From contig DASVES010000199.1 in NCBI GenBank assembly GCA_036380435.1, forward strand, positions 1 to 19,043: a stretch of 19,043 nt of DNA. Reading direction: 5' to 3'. This document shows, piece after piece, positions 1 through 7,056 of the stretch (position 1 is the stretch's first letter; the number at the start of each line of letters is the position of its first letter). The stretch is from DASQDT01 sp036380435. Its GTDB lineage: Bacteria; Acidobacteriota; Blastocatellia; Pyrinomonadales; Pyrinomonadaceae. The position numbers and the translations under genes are program-made. The notes under the pieces were generated by a model, which did no database searches, was not told the DNA's origin, and was given only the letters and a program-made list of their open reading frames with translations.

Positions 1-37
1 CTTAGAGCGAGTTTAGCCTGAGTGTAAGGAACGTAGA

Positions 38-129
38 TTCACCGCGGAGGCGCGGAAGACGCGGAGTTCACGCCGCAGAGATTCAACCCTCTGCGTAGTC
101 TCTGCGTCCTGCGGCGCCTCCGCGGTGAA
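38..129. repeat. Dispersed inverted repeat of the CGCGGAG/CTCTGCG type
   Basis: A perfect 16-bp inverted repeat pairs 38-53 (TTCACCGCGGAGGCGC) with 114-129. The interior holds further partly self-complementary GCGGAG, CTCTGCG and CGCAGAG words. It lies downstream of the stop of the minus-strand TPR gene (184). Elements of this style are familiar to me as dispersed, non-coding palindromes in many bacterial genomes. I see no open frame in it that looks like a protein. It may help end the TPR transcript, but there is no clear T-run. Confidence 0.6.
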
Positions 130-183
130 CTACCACACCAAACATCCATGAATCGAGTTCGTGATTCCCCGGCGAGGAAGTGT

Positions 184-981
184 TCAGGGCGCTGAGGGGC
201 GCGGGGTCGGGGCGGGCGCAGAAGAGGCGTTCGTGTTGGCGTTCGTGTTGGACTTCGTCTTGGGCTTCTGGCGCATCTTCTCAAGGTCTTTGAGGAATGC
301 CTTGCGGCGGTCGAGTCCTTCGCGGGCGCGTGTGAGCGCCTCGGCGGCGCGGAAGAAGTCGGGGTCGATGTCGATGGCTTTTTCGAGCGCGCGCACGGCC
401 TCATCATACTGCGCGAGCTTGCTGTGGGCGAGGCCGAGTTCGTAATACTTGTCGCTGTCCTCCGGCGCCTGCTTCACCGCCAGCTTGAACGCCTTGACGG
501 CATCCTCATACTTGCCCAGCTTGACGTGCGTCAGCCCCAGATAGAACTGCGCCTCCGCGTTCTCCGACTCTTCGTCAGACATCTTCTTGTACGCCTTGAC
601 GGCCGTCTCGAAACTCTTCTCGGCCTCGTCGTTGCGGCCGACGGCGGAGTAGGCGAGGCCGAGTCGGTAGTGGGCCTCGGCGAAGTCCGGCTCCATTCGG
701 ACGGCCTCCTCGAAGGCGGCGACCGCTTCCTGATCGCGGTTCTTCTTGTAGGCGTCGATGCCGCGCTCCAAGTAAGCGCGCGCGTCGGAGCCGGGGGGAA
801 GCGCCGGCTCGGACGCGGGTGTCGGCGACGCGTCGGCGGACGTGGTGGGCGCGGGGGCGGCCGCGTTGCTTTGAGAGTTCGTGTTACCGGCGTCGCCGGC
901 GGCGCAGGAAGCACCCAGCGCCAGCACGAGACACGCCAGAGCGAGGGCGACGTAGGCCGATCTCATAGTCTTATCTGTCAT
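184..981 (-). CDS. TPR-repeat lipoprotein
   Basis: A 265-residue exported protein built mainly of tetratricopeptide repeats, which usually act as protein-protein scaffolds. The N-terminus (MTDKTMRSAYVALALACLVL) is a signal sequence. It ends in a lipobox-like LGASC, so Cys26 is the likely lipidated residue, although Gly at -3 makes the lipobox imperfect. A Ser/Pro/Ala-rich linker follows. Four to five TPR units then span roughly residues 67-215, with typical signatures such as AHYRLGLAYSAVGRNDEAEK, AQFYLGLTHVKLGKYEDAV and YYELGLAHSKLAQYDEAV. The C-terminus is a basic, then Asn/Thr/Pro-rich tail. I see no strong ribosome-binding site before ATG 981; an internal ATG (codon 6) would still leave a signal peptide. 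The gene is divergent from the next one. The partner is unknown. The TPR assignment is very secure, the lipoprotein assignment fairly so. Confidence 0.88.
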   Translation of the reverse strand: MTDKTMRSAYVALALACLVLALGASCAAGDAGNTNSQSNAAAPAPTTSADASPTPASEPALPPGSDARAYLERGIDAYKKNRDQEAVAAFEEAVRMEPDFAEAHYRLGLAYSAVGRNDEAEKSFETAVKAYKKMSDEESENAEAQFYLGLTHVKLGKYEDAVKAFKLAVKQAPEDSDKYYELGLAHSKLAQYDEAVRALEKAIDIDPDFFRAAEALTRAREGLDRRKAFLKDLEKMRQKPKTKSNTNANTNASSAPAPTPRPSAP

Positions 982-1218
982 GGAGAATTATTAGGTCGGG
1001 CGCAAAATTTCTACGACAATTCTTCCGCCCAGTCAACAACCGGGGAGCGCGCGCGGCAGCGACTCACTCACGCCGACTGTGAAGAGCGCGCGGCCGCGAA
1101 GGTTGTATGTAAGCGCGACTTCGGAGTCGGCCGTGCGCGCCGCGCGCGGAATGGCTGTTGCCTGAAAACATCCGATGGGCGAACTGTGTACGGGTTAAAT
1201 TCATTCGGAGAGGGTGAG

Positions 1219-2037
1219 ATGGAGCAGGACGAGGGCGCCACTTCGGTAAATCGCTCGGAGCGAACACTTATCAGCGGAGCGGAGCGGGCTTCGCGCTCGC
1301 CGCGCTTCGACGAGGGTTCGATACGGCGCGCGCAGCCGGCCGTCCCGCTGGGCGAGGCGGGCGCGACGCGTCGCGGCTTGCGCCGGCCGAGTCCGCTGGT
1401 GATGCTGGCCGCGCTCGCCGCCGTCGTCGGGCTAGTCGCCGGCGCGGTCGGAGCGTCCGTGTACATGAGTCGGCGCGCGTCGCCGCGCGAGGCAAGCGCG
1501 CCGGCCGTCGAGACGGCGCAGGCCGCCGCGCCGCCGTCCGCCACGGCCGCATCCGAAGAGGAGTTGTTCAAGCCGGCCGCGAGTGACCTGCCGGACGTGT
1601 CTCCTCCGGCGGAGACGACCCCGGCCGCGGAGACGGGCGACACTGCCTCGGCCGACGACGAGCAGGCCACGCTGCGCGAGGCGCTCGGCGGATGGCTCAG
1701 CGCGACGAACGCGCGCGACATCGGCCGCCAGATGAGCTTCTACGACACGCGGCTCGACGCCTTCTACCTCTCGCGCAACACAAGCGCGCGCTCCGTGCGC
1801 GCCGAGAAGGTGCGCGTCCTGGGCAGCGCCGACCTCATCGACATTCAGGCCAGCGGCCCCGCCGCCATCCGTCTCGGCCCCGATGGGCGCACGGCCGTCA
1901 TGCGCTTTCGCAAACGCTATCGCGTCGCCGGCGGCGGCCAGGATCGTCGCGGCGAGGTCGTGCAGGAGTTGCGCTGGCGCAAGACCGGCGAGGGCTGGAA
2001 GATCGTCAGCGAGCGCGACGTGCGCGTGATCAACTGA
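1219..2037 (+). CDS. Single-pass membrane protein with C-terminal NTF2-like (SnoaL/DUF4440-type) domain
   Basis: A protein of 272 residues. ATG 1219 is chosen because a purine-rich GGAGAGGG ribosome-binding site lies just upstream; the frame stays open much further upstream but does not look coding there. Residues 1-55 are polar and Arg-rich (cytoplasmic). One transmembrane segment follows at about 55-78 (LVMLAALAAVVGLVAGAVGA). A Pro/Ala/Glu-rich linker leads to a C-terminal domain of about 120 residues. That domain starts LREALGGWLSATNARDI and contains MSFYDTRLDAFY, MRFRKRYRV and ends LRWRKTGEGWKIVSERD. This layout resembles small NTF2/SnoaL-like domains that often follow a membrane anchor in Acidobacteriota. 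Catalytic function cannot be inferred; a ligand-binding or protein-interaction role in the envelope is likelier. It terminates at TGA 2035-2037. Confidence 0.8.
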   Translation: MEQDEGATSVNRSERTLISGAERASRSPRFDEGSIRRAQPAVPLGEAGATRRGLRRPSPLVMLAALAAVVGLVAGAVGASVYMSRRASPREASAPAVETAQAAAPPSATAASEEELFKPAASDLPDVSPPAETTPAAETGDTASADDEQATLREALGGWLSATNARDIGRQMSFYDTRLDAFYLSRNTSARSVRAEKVRVLGSADLIDIQASGPAAIRLGPDGRTAVMRFRKRYRVAGGGQDRRGEVVQELRWRKTGEGWKIVSERDVRVIN

Positions 2038-2040
2038 GGG

Positions 2041-2073
2041 AGCTGTTAGCTGTTAGCTATTAGCTGTTAACAG
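2041..2073. repeat. Low-complexity TTAGCTGTTAGC-type repeat
   Basis: Immediately after the stop of the preceding gene lie tandem imperfect copies of a word of the type AGCTGTTAGCT, ending in TGTTAACAG. Such AGCTGTTAGCTATTAGC-like tracts are familiar to me as dispersed extragenic sequences in several bacterial genomes. They are AT-rich compared with the flanking DNA. Function unknown. Confidence 0.5.
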
Positions 2074-2203
2074 TGTCTCCCGGCCGCGAAGAAATACACC
2101 TCTGGGGCAGTTTTTTCGCGCCCCGGCGTCGCGGCTAAAGCTTCGGAAAAAGAGGGGAAAATGGGCGGCGCGGGCGAGCCGGCGCGGGTTAAGATGGGTC
2201 GTG

Positions 2204-3451
2204 ATGGACGAAGGCAGGCCCACTGTGCCGGAGGCAGTTGATGCGACCGCGCCGGGGGCAGTTGATTCCCGGCCGCCAGACGAGCGCGCCCGCGCGTCGA
2301 ACTTTTTCGGTTTGGGCCGCAACGTGGCGGCGGCCTCGGCCGCGGTCTGTCTGCTCGGCTTCGGCGAGGAGCTGTGGAAGAAGTTTCTGCCGAAGTACCT
2401 CGAAGCACTCGGCGCTGGGGCGGGCGTCGTCGGCCTGTTCGGCACGGCGAGAGATTTCTTCGACGCCGTCTACCAGTATCCCGGCGGGTGGATCGCCGAC
2501 CGCGTTGGGAGGCGGCGCGCCTTCCTCACCTTCATCGCGCTGGCTTCGGTCGGCTACGTCTTCTACCTGCTCAGCCCCGCGTGGCCCTACGTCTTCGTCG
2601 GGCTGGCCTTCTCGATGGCGTGGGCCAGCATGGCGAGTCCGGCCGTCTTCGCCGTCATCGGCGACGCGCTGCCGCGCGAGCGCCGCGCGATGGGGTTCAC
2701 GCTCCAGTCGATTTTGAAGCGCGTGCCGATGACCGTGGCCCCCTTGATCGGCGGCGCGCTGATCGCGCGCTCCGGGGTCGTCTCGGGCGTGCGCGCGGGG
2801 CTGCTCGTGACGCTCGGGCTGGCGGTCGTGGCGGTGCTCGTCGTGCTGACGATCAACATCCCGGTGAGCGTCGGCGCGCCGACGAACATCCGCGGCGTCT
2901 GGCGCTCCTTCCACGCGGCCCTCAAGCGCCTGCTCGTCTCCGACATCATCATCAGGACGTGCGAGGGGATGGCCGACATCTTCGTCGTCCTCTACGTGAC
3001 GAACGTGACGGGCGTCGGCATCGCGCAATACGGCGTGCTCGTCGCGGTGCAGATGGCGACTTCGATTCTGGTCTACCTGCCGGCGGCGAAGATGGCCGAC
3101 CGCACGGGGCGCAAGCCCTTCGTCATCGCCACCTTCGCCTGCTTCGCGCTCTTCCCGCTCGCGGTCATCGCGGCGACGGACTTCTCGACGCTCGTCGTCG
3201 CCTTCGTCATCGGCGGCCTGCGCGAAATCGGCGAGCCTTCGCGCAAGGCGATGATCGTCGATTTCGCCGAGCCGCACCTGCGGGCGCGCAGCGTGGGCCT
3301 CTACTATCTCGTCCGCAGCCTCTCGATCACGCCGGCGGCGGCCGTCGGCGGACTCCTGTGGATGATCGCGCCGCAGACGCCTTTCATCGTCGCCGGAATA
3401 ATCGGGCTGGCCGGCGTCGTCGTCTTCGCGCTGACGGTCGAAGAACGGTAG
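2204..3451 (+). CDS. Major facilitator superfamily (MFS) transporter
   Basis: A membrane transporter of about 415 residues, close to the usual MFS length of about 400. It has about 12 hydrophobic segments in two halves. The loop after TM2 carries the MFS motif A (GGWIADRVGRRRAF), and the second half has its counterpart (AAKMADRTGRKPF). A polar segment rich in Pro/Asp/Ala (about 35 residues) precedes TM1. A GTG start three bases upstream (2201) is equally possible; neither has a strong ribosome-binding site. Substrate cannot be told from the sequence. It lies 160 bp after the NTF2-like gene on the same strand and need not be co-transcribed with it. Its 3' end is followed by repeats and a large palindromic element that may terminate it. 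Confidence 0.9.
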   Translation: MDEGRPTVPEAVDATAPGAVDSRPPDERARASNFFGLGRNVAAASAAVCLLGFGEELWKKFLPKYLEALGAGAGVVGLFGTARDFFDAVYQYPGGWIADRVGRRRAFLTFIALASVGYVFYLLSPAWPYVFVGLAFSMAWASMASPAVFAVIGDALPRERRAMGFTLQSILKRVPMTVAPLIGGALIARSGVVSGVRAGLLVTLGLAVVAVLVVLTINIPVSVGAPTNIRGVWRSFHAALKRLLVSDIIIRTCEGMADIFVVLYVTNVTGVGIAQYGVLVAVQMATSILVYLPAAKMADRTGRKPFVIATFACFALFPLAVIAATDFSTLVVAFVIGGLREIGEPSRKAMIVDFAEPHLRARSVGLYYLVRSLSITPAAAVGGLLWMIAPQTPFIVAGIIGLAGVVVFALTVEER

Positions 3452-3454
3452 TCA

Positions 3455-3484
3455 AGCCAAAAGTAAAAAGGCTAAAGGCAAAAG
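3455..3484. repeat. Low-complexity A-rich AAAAGTAAAAAGGC repeat tract
   Basis: Four bases after the MFS stop codon is a purine-rich tract of alternating AAAAG, GGC and AAAGGC words, in strong contrast with the surrounding GC-rich DNA. I recognise this style as a dispersed extragenic tract in other bacterial genomes (from memory, not checked). It directly precedes palindromic element copy 1. Confidence 0.45.
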
Positions 3485-3498
3485 TTGAAGAGCCACGT

Positions 3499-3735
3499 CG
3501 CGCGCCGTCAACGAGCCGCTGTAAGCGGCGGAAGAATGTAGCCCACGGCGTGAGCCGTGGGTCAGCAGTTAAGAAAAAATAAGGAAGCCCCGGAGGGGCG
3601 AAAGAACCTCGACGCTGGCGTAGGACGCACGGGAAGCTTCTTTCGCCCCTCCGGGGCTTCTTAACGGTTATGCCTGCGCGTCCCCACAGCTCACGCCGTG
3701 GGCAACACTGCTGCCGCCGCTTACAGCGGCTCATT
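3499..3735. repeat. Nested palindromic element, copy 1 (about 237 bp)
   Basis: This element has three nested perfect inverted repeats around a central loop: outer 19-bp arms (3513-3531 with 3714-3732), middle 15-bp arms (3541-3555 with 3689-3703) and inner 23-bp arms (3584-3606 with 3638-3660). The inner arm reads GAAGCCCCGGAGGGGCG plus AAAGAA. The outer arms are also hairpins on their own (GCCGCT-gta-AGCGGC at 3515-3529). A second copy of nearly equal length lies at 14762-14999, with conserved inner and middle arms and the same central TAGGACGCACG word. It contains no plausible gene, though small peptides in it are often mis-annotated. It is probably a non-autonomous dispersed element or a large REP/BIME-like structure. 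Confidence 0.8.
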
Positions 3736-3746
3736 GACGCCCACGA

Positions 3747-3940
3747 TCAGCTTCTCAAATCAAGTTCGGGAATCTGAACCTCCGCGCCCGGCAGACGCAG
3801 CAGGAGGTTGTAGCTGCCCTCGGGGATGGGCGGCAGGCTGAACTCACATAACTCGTTCAACGCGGCCTCAAAGCGAGCCGCGTCCGCACCGACGCCCTCG
3901 ATCTCCACACTGCCGCCCGCCTTGCGCTGGCGCGTCGCGC
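3747..3940 (-). pseudogene. 3' remnant of an unknown gene (C-terminal fragment)
   Basis: On the minus strand a reading frame ends at TGA 3747-3749. Over about 60 codons its residue composition looks genuinely protein-like: ...GSVEIEGVGADAARFEAAL, then NELCEFSLPPIPEGSYNLLL, RLPGAEVQIPELDLRS. The pattern (short beta-strands, 'LPPIPEGSYNLLLRLPGAEV') resembles a C-terminal beta-sandwich module of the carboxypeptidase-regulatory style. No convincing start or upstream domain exists: beyond about 3940 the frame loses coding character and stops near 3997, where the next gene's upstream region begins. I interpret it as the truncated end of a gene whose 5' part was lost. A very short intact gene starting at an internal GTG is the alternative. 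Not recognised as a named family. Confidence 0.45.
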
Positions 3941-4043
3941 GGTGTGATGATTGAAGCCGATTAGTGCAACGCGCCCCCAGACCGTGCCGTTTAATTCATT
4001 CATTCAACAGGCCGACACGTGTGGCCTGAAAGGTCTTCCCTCA

Positions 4044-6680
4044 GTGTCTCTGACCCCGCGCCGAAGCGAGTTGTTTGCGTCGCTCGCGCTCGTGATGTTG
4101 TTGGCTCTGCCCGCCTTCACCTCGGGCGCGTCCGACGGAGCGCCCTTCCGAACCGCCACTAGCCTGACGGCTGGCAAAGACCCCGTCGCCATCGCCTCCG
4201 CCGACTTCAACGGCGACCGCGCGGCCGACCTCGCCGTCGCCAACAGCGGCTCGGGCGACGTGTCGGTCTTCCTCGGCGACGGCCGCGGCCGGTTCTCCGC
4301 GCCCACGAACTTCCCCGCCGGCCGCAGCCCGCGCGCCGTCGTCGCCGCCGACTTCGACGGCGACCGCACGGCCGACCTCGCCGTCGCCAACTATCTCTCC
4401 GACAGCGTCTCGCTCCTCCTCGGCGACGGCCGCGGCGGCTTCGCGCTCGCGGGCCAGTTGAGCGCCGGCGCGGGGCCGCACGCGCTCGCCTCCGCCGACT
4501 TCAACGGCGACGGGCGCGCCGACCTCGCCGCGGCCAACGGCAAGTCGAACGACGTATCCCTCTTTCTCGCCGGCGAGCGCGGCCGGTTCGGCGCGGCCGT
4601 CTCGGTGAGCGCCGGCGTCGAGCCGTTCTCCGTCACAGCCGCCGACTTCAACGGCGATACGCGCGCCGACCTCGCCGTGGCTGCCACGGGGTCGCACGCC
4701 GTCGTCATACTCTATGGCGACGGGCGCGGCCGTTTCGCGCCGGCCGTGAGCTATGCGGCCGGGACGATGCCCATCGCCATCGCCTCCGCCGACTTCGATG
4801 GCGACAAGCGCTTTGACCTTGCCGCCGTCAACTACGGCTCCAACACCCTGACGCTCGCCCTCGGCGCGCGCGTCGGGGGCTGGCTCACGGCGGCCCGAGC
4901 TTACGCGCCCGTCACGCCCTCGACCGCCGGGGTGACCGCTGACTTCAACGGCGACCGCCGGCCCGACCTCGCCCTCGTCGGAAACGGCTCCCTCAGCATT
5001 CTGCTCGCCGGCGCCGACGGCGGCTACACGCCCGCCCCCGCAGTGCCGCCCCTGCCCGACCCCGAAGCCCGGGCGACCTTCGTCGCTTCGGCCGACTTCA
5101 ACGCCGATGGCCGCGCCGACCTCGCCGTGACACACACCATCGTGGCCGGCGTCGCCGTCCTGCTCGGCGACGGGCGCGGCGCGTTTACGAAGCCGGTCGT
5201 CTACGCGGTGGGCGACGACCCGGAAGGCGTCGTCGTCGCCGACTTCAACGCCGACGGCCGCGCTGACCTCGCCGTCTCGAACGCCGCGTCGAAAAACCTC
5301 TCCGTCCTGCTCGGCGACGGGCGCGGCGCGTTCGGCAAGGCGCAGCACTTCCCCCTCGACGCTCAACCCATCGCGCTCGCGTCCGGCGACTTCAACGGCG
5401 ACGGCCACGCCGACCTCGCCACCCTCAACACGCGCCAGCTCAACTTCTCCGTTTTGCTCGGCGACGGCCGTGGCGCGTTCGGGGCCGCCTCCAACTTCCC
5501 GGCCGCGCGCTCGGCCCGCTTTCTCATCGTCGCCGACCTCAACGGCGACGGCCGGCTTGATCTCGCCACCCCGAGCGACCAGCTCAACGTCGTCAGCGTC
5601 TACCCCGGCGACGGCCGCGGCCAATTCACCACGCGCACGGACTACGCCGCCGGCGCGCGGCCGTTCTGGCTCGTCGCGCGCGACTTCGACGGCGACGGCC
5701 ACGCCGACCTCGCGACCGTCAACCACAGGTCGGGCACCCTCTCCGTCCTCATCGCTGACGGCCGCGGAGGCTTCCGCGCGCCGCGCGTCTACGCCGTGGG
5801 GCCGACGCCCACGCTCGTCTTCGCCGAAGACTTCGACGGCGACGGCCCCCTCGATCTGCTCTCGATGGTTTATGGCTCGGGCAGCCTCTCGACCGTCTTC
5901 GGCGACGGGCGCGGCAACTTCTCGGGCGGGAGAAATTTCGCGGCCCCCGTCAAGCCTTACGCCGCGGCCGTCGCAGACTTCAACGCCGACGGCCGCGCCG
6001 ACGTGGCCGTCACCGGCTCCGAGGCCGGCGAGGTCGCAGTCTTTCTCGGCGGGCGCGGCGGCGACTTCTCGGCGCTTCAGCGCATCACGGCCGGCCAGAA
6101 CCTGCGCGGCGTCGCGGCGGCCGACTTCGACGGCGACGGCCGCGCCGACCTCGCGGCCGTCGATTCTTCCACCGGCAAAGTGTCGATCCTGCTCAACGCC
6201 ATGAACTCGGCGGGCGTGGGGACGCCGCTGGCGACTCCGATGGCGACGCCGGCGGGCGGAGCAGCGGCGGCGACGGGCGCGAGCGACGCCGGTGCGGGAG
6301 GTGGCATGTCTCTGCTGGAGGGTTCCTGGGGCGGTCAGGGCGTCAGCCTGACGTTCGACGGCGCGGGCGTCTCAATCGAGTTTGACTGCGCGCACGGCCG
6401 CATCACACAGAGGCTCGCGCCGGACGAGCGCGGACGGTTCGACGTGAGCGGCACACACGATGAAGAGCGGGGCGGCGCGAGTAAAGCCATCAGCGGAAGG
6501 GACGAGGACGGGAAGGTGAGCGGGGGCGGGGCGAAGGCCGCCGAGCGTCCGGCCCGCTACGCCGGGCGCGTCGAGGGCGAGACCATGACGCTAACGGTGA
6601 CGCTCGCCGCCGGCCGCCAGATCATCGGCACGTTCAAACTCGTGCGCGGCGCGCCGGCGCGTCTGCGAAAGTGCCGTTAG
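4044..6680 (+). CDS. Secreted FG-GAP/VCBS repeat protein with 14 repeats and an Acidobacteria-type C-terminal domain
   Basis: An exported protein of about 878 residues. GTG 4044 is chosen because it gives a compact signal peptide (VSLTPRRSELFASLALVMLL, then ALPAFTSGASDG) with AAGG about 12 bases upstream. A TTG at 3951 in the same frame would add 31 residues before the signal and is less likely. The body is 14 repeats of about 50 residues, each with a calcium-loop motif such as ADFNGDGRADLAVAN followed by LLGDGRGRF. These form bladed beta-propellers in integrin-like proteins; 14 repeats would fit two seven-bladed rings. After an Ala/Gly/Thr-rich linker, the last ~125 residues form a separate domain: LLEGSWGGQGVSLTF, VSIEFDCAHGRI, GRFDVSGTH, MTLTVTLA and a terminal LRKCR, with two Cys that could form a disulfide. 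Likely a cell-surface or extracellular calcium-binding protein. Repeat identity is secure; biological role is unknown. Confidence 0.9.
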   Translation: MSLTPRRSELFASLALVMLLALPAFTSGASDGAPFRTATSLTAGKDPVAIASADFNGDRAADLAVANSGSGDVSVFLGDGRGRFSAPTNFPAGRSPRAVVAADFDGDRTADLAVANYLSDSVSLLLGDGRGGFALAGQLSAGAGPHALASADFNGDGRADLAAANGKSNDVSLFLAGERGRFGAAVSVSAGVEPFSVTAADFNGDTRADLAVAATGSHAVVILYGDGRGRFAPAVSYAAGTMPIAIASADFDGDKRFDLAAVNYGSNTLTLALGARVGGWLTAARAYAPVTPSTAGVTADFNGDRRPDLALVGNGSLSILLAGADGGYTPAPAVPPLPDPEARATFVASADFNADGRADLAVTHTIVAGVAVLLGDGRGAFTKPVVYAVGDDPEGVVVADFNADGRADLAVSNAASKNLSVLLGDGRGAFGKAQHFPLDAQPIALASGDFNGDGHADLATLNTRQLNFSVLLGDGRGAFGAASNFPAARSARFLIVADLNGDGRLDLATPSDQLNVVSVYPGDGRGQFTTRTDYAAGARPFWLVARDFDGDGHADLATVNHRSGTLSVLIADGRGGFRAPRVYAVGPTPTLVFAEDFDGDGPLDLLSMVYGSGSLSTVFGDGRGNFSGGRNFAAPVKPYAAAVADFNADGRADVAVTGSEAGEVAVFLGGRGGDFSALQRITAGQNLRGVAAADFDGDGRADLAAVDSSTGKVSILLNAMNSAGVGTPLATPMATPAGGAAAATGASDAGAGGGMSLLEGSWGGQGVSLTFDGAGVSIEFDCAHGRITQRLAPDERGRFDVSGTHDEERGGASKAISGRDEDGKVSGGGAKAAERPARYAGRVEGETMTLTVTLAAGRQIIGTFKLVRGAPARLRKCR

Positions 6681-7056
6681 CGCGTGCGCCCGCGCGCCGG
6701 CGATAGGTTTACAGGCGCGCTCAGGTAAGTCTTGCGGGGCGTGCCACATCTGACGTAATATGCAACCTGCAACCGTCCAGAGCGGACGCCGCGGATAAAC
6801 GCTCGCAAGTATCCACCTCGCACTTAACTTGACAGCGCCGAGCGTAGAAGGGCAGCGCAAGCCGTAACGTCTGCCGAGCACTCCGACCACGCACCTTTTG
6901 CACCCAGATTTCCAGCACTGAAATGAGACCCCAGCGCGTCGTCTCTGACGGACGAGTCCGCGCCTCGTTGTGCTGTTTCCACCCCTCGCCAGGCACTCCT
7001 CGACGCTCGACGAACTGCCGAAGCGATCACCCCATCCATTTAAGGGAAAGAATCCG
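6681..7056 (+). other. Intergenic region and long possible 5' leader
   Basis: A 376-base gene-free stretch. The best promoter-like pair is TTGCGG (6732-6737) and TAATAT (6756-6761), 18 bases apart, which would give a leader of nearly 300 bases for the lamin-tail gene. I found no terminator with a T-run for the preceding FG-GAP gene, no recognised riboswitch and no tRNA. A purine-rich AAGGGAAAG (7042-7050) serves the next gene as ribosome-binding site. Open frames on both strands here look like chance GC-rich frames. Confidence 0.35.

Noticed and set aside
2189..3277. Long minus-strand frame over the MFS gene, and similar ones at 7435-8688 and 10977-12482
   Set aside because: Highly charged Arg/Asp/Glu/Ala-rich translations typical of shadow frames in high-GC DNA; the opposite strand has clear domains.
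3384..3734. Small peptides inside the palindromic elements (for example KPRRGE...FAPPGL)
   Set aside because: They arise from translating the inverted repeats in any frame and have no independent coding evidence.
4041..5726. 561-codon open minus-strand frame opposite the FG-GAP gene
   Set aside because: It is an antisense shadow of a GC-rich repetitive gene; its Val/Gly/Glu-rich translation mirrors the DNA repeat and has no start signal or family features.
4200..6190. CRISPR-like or tandem DNA repeat
   Set aside because: The periodicity (about 150-160 bases) reflects the FG-GAP protein repeat; there are no unique spacers or constant-length repeats.
6829..6857. TTGACA at 6829-6834 as a -35 box
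   Set aside because: No acceptable -10 hexamer at 16-18 bases downstream (GCAGCG region).
6944..6970. Hammerhead-like CTGACGGACGAGTCCGCG
   Set aside because: The conserved CUGANGA core and GAAA are not in the right arrangement; only a small GGAC/GTCC hairpin remains.
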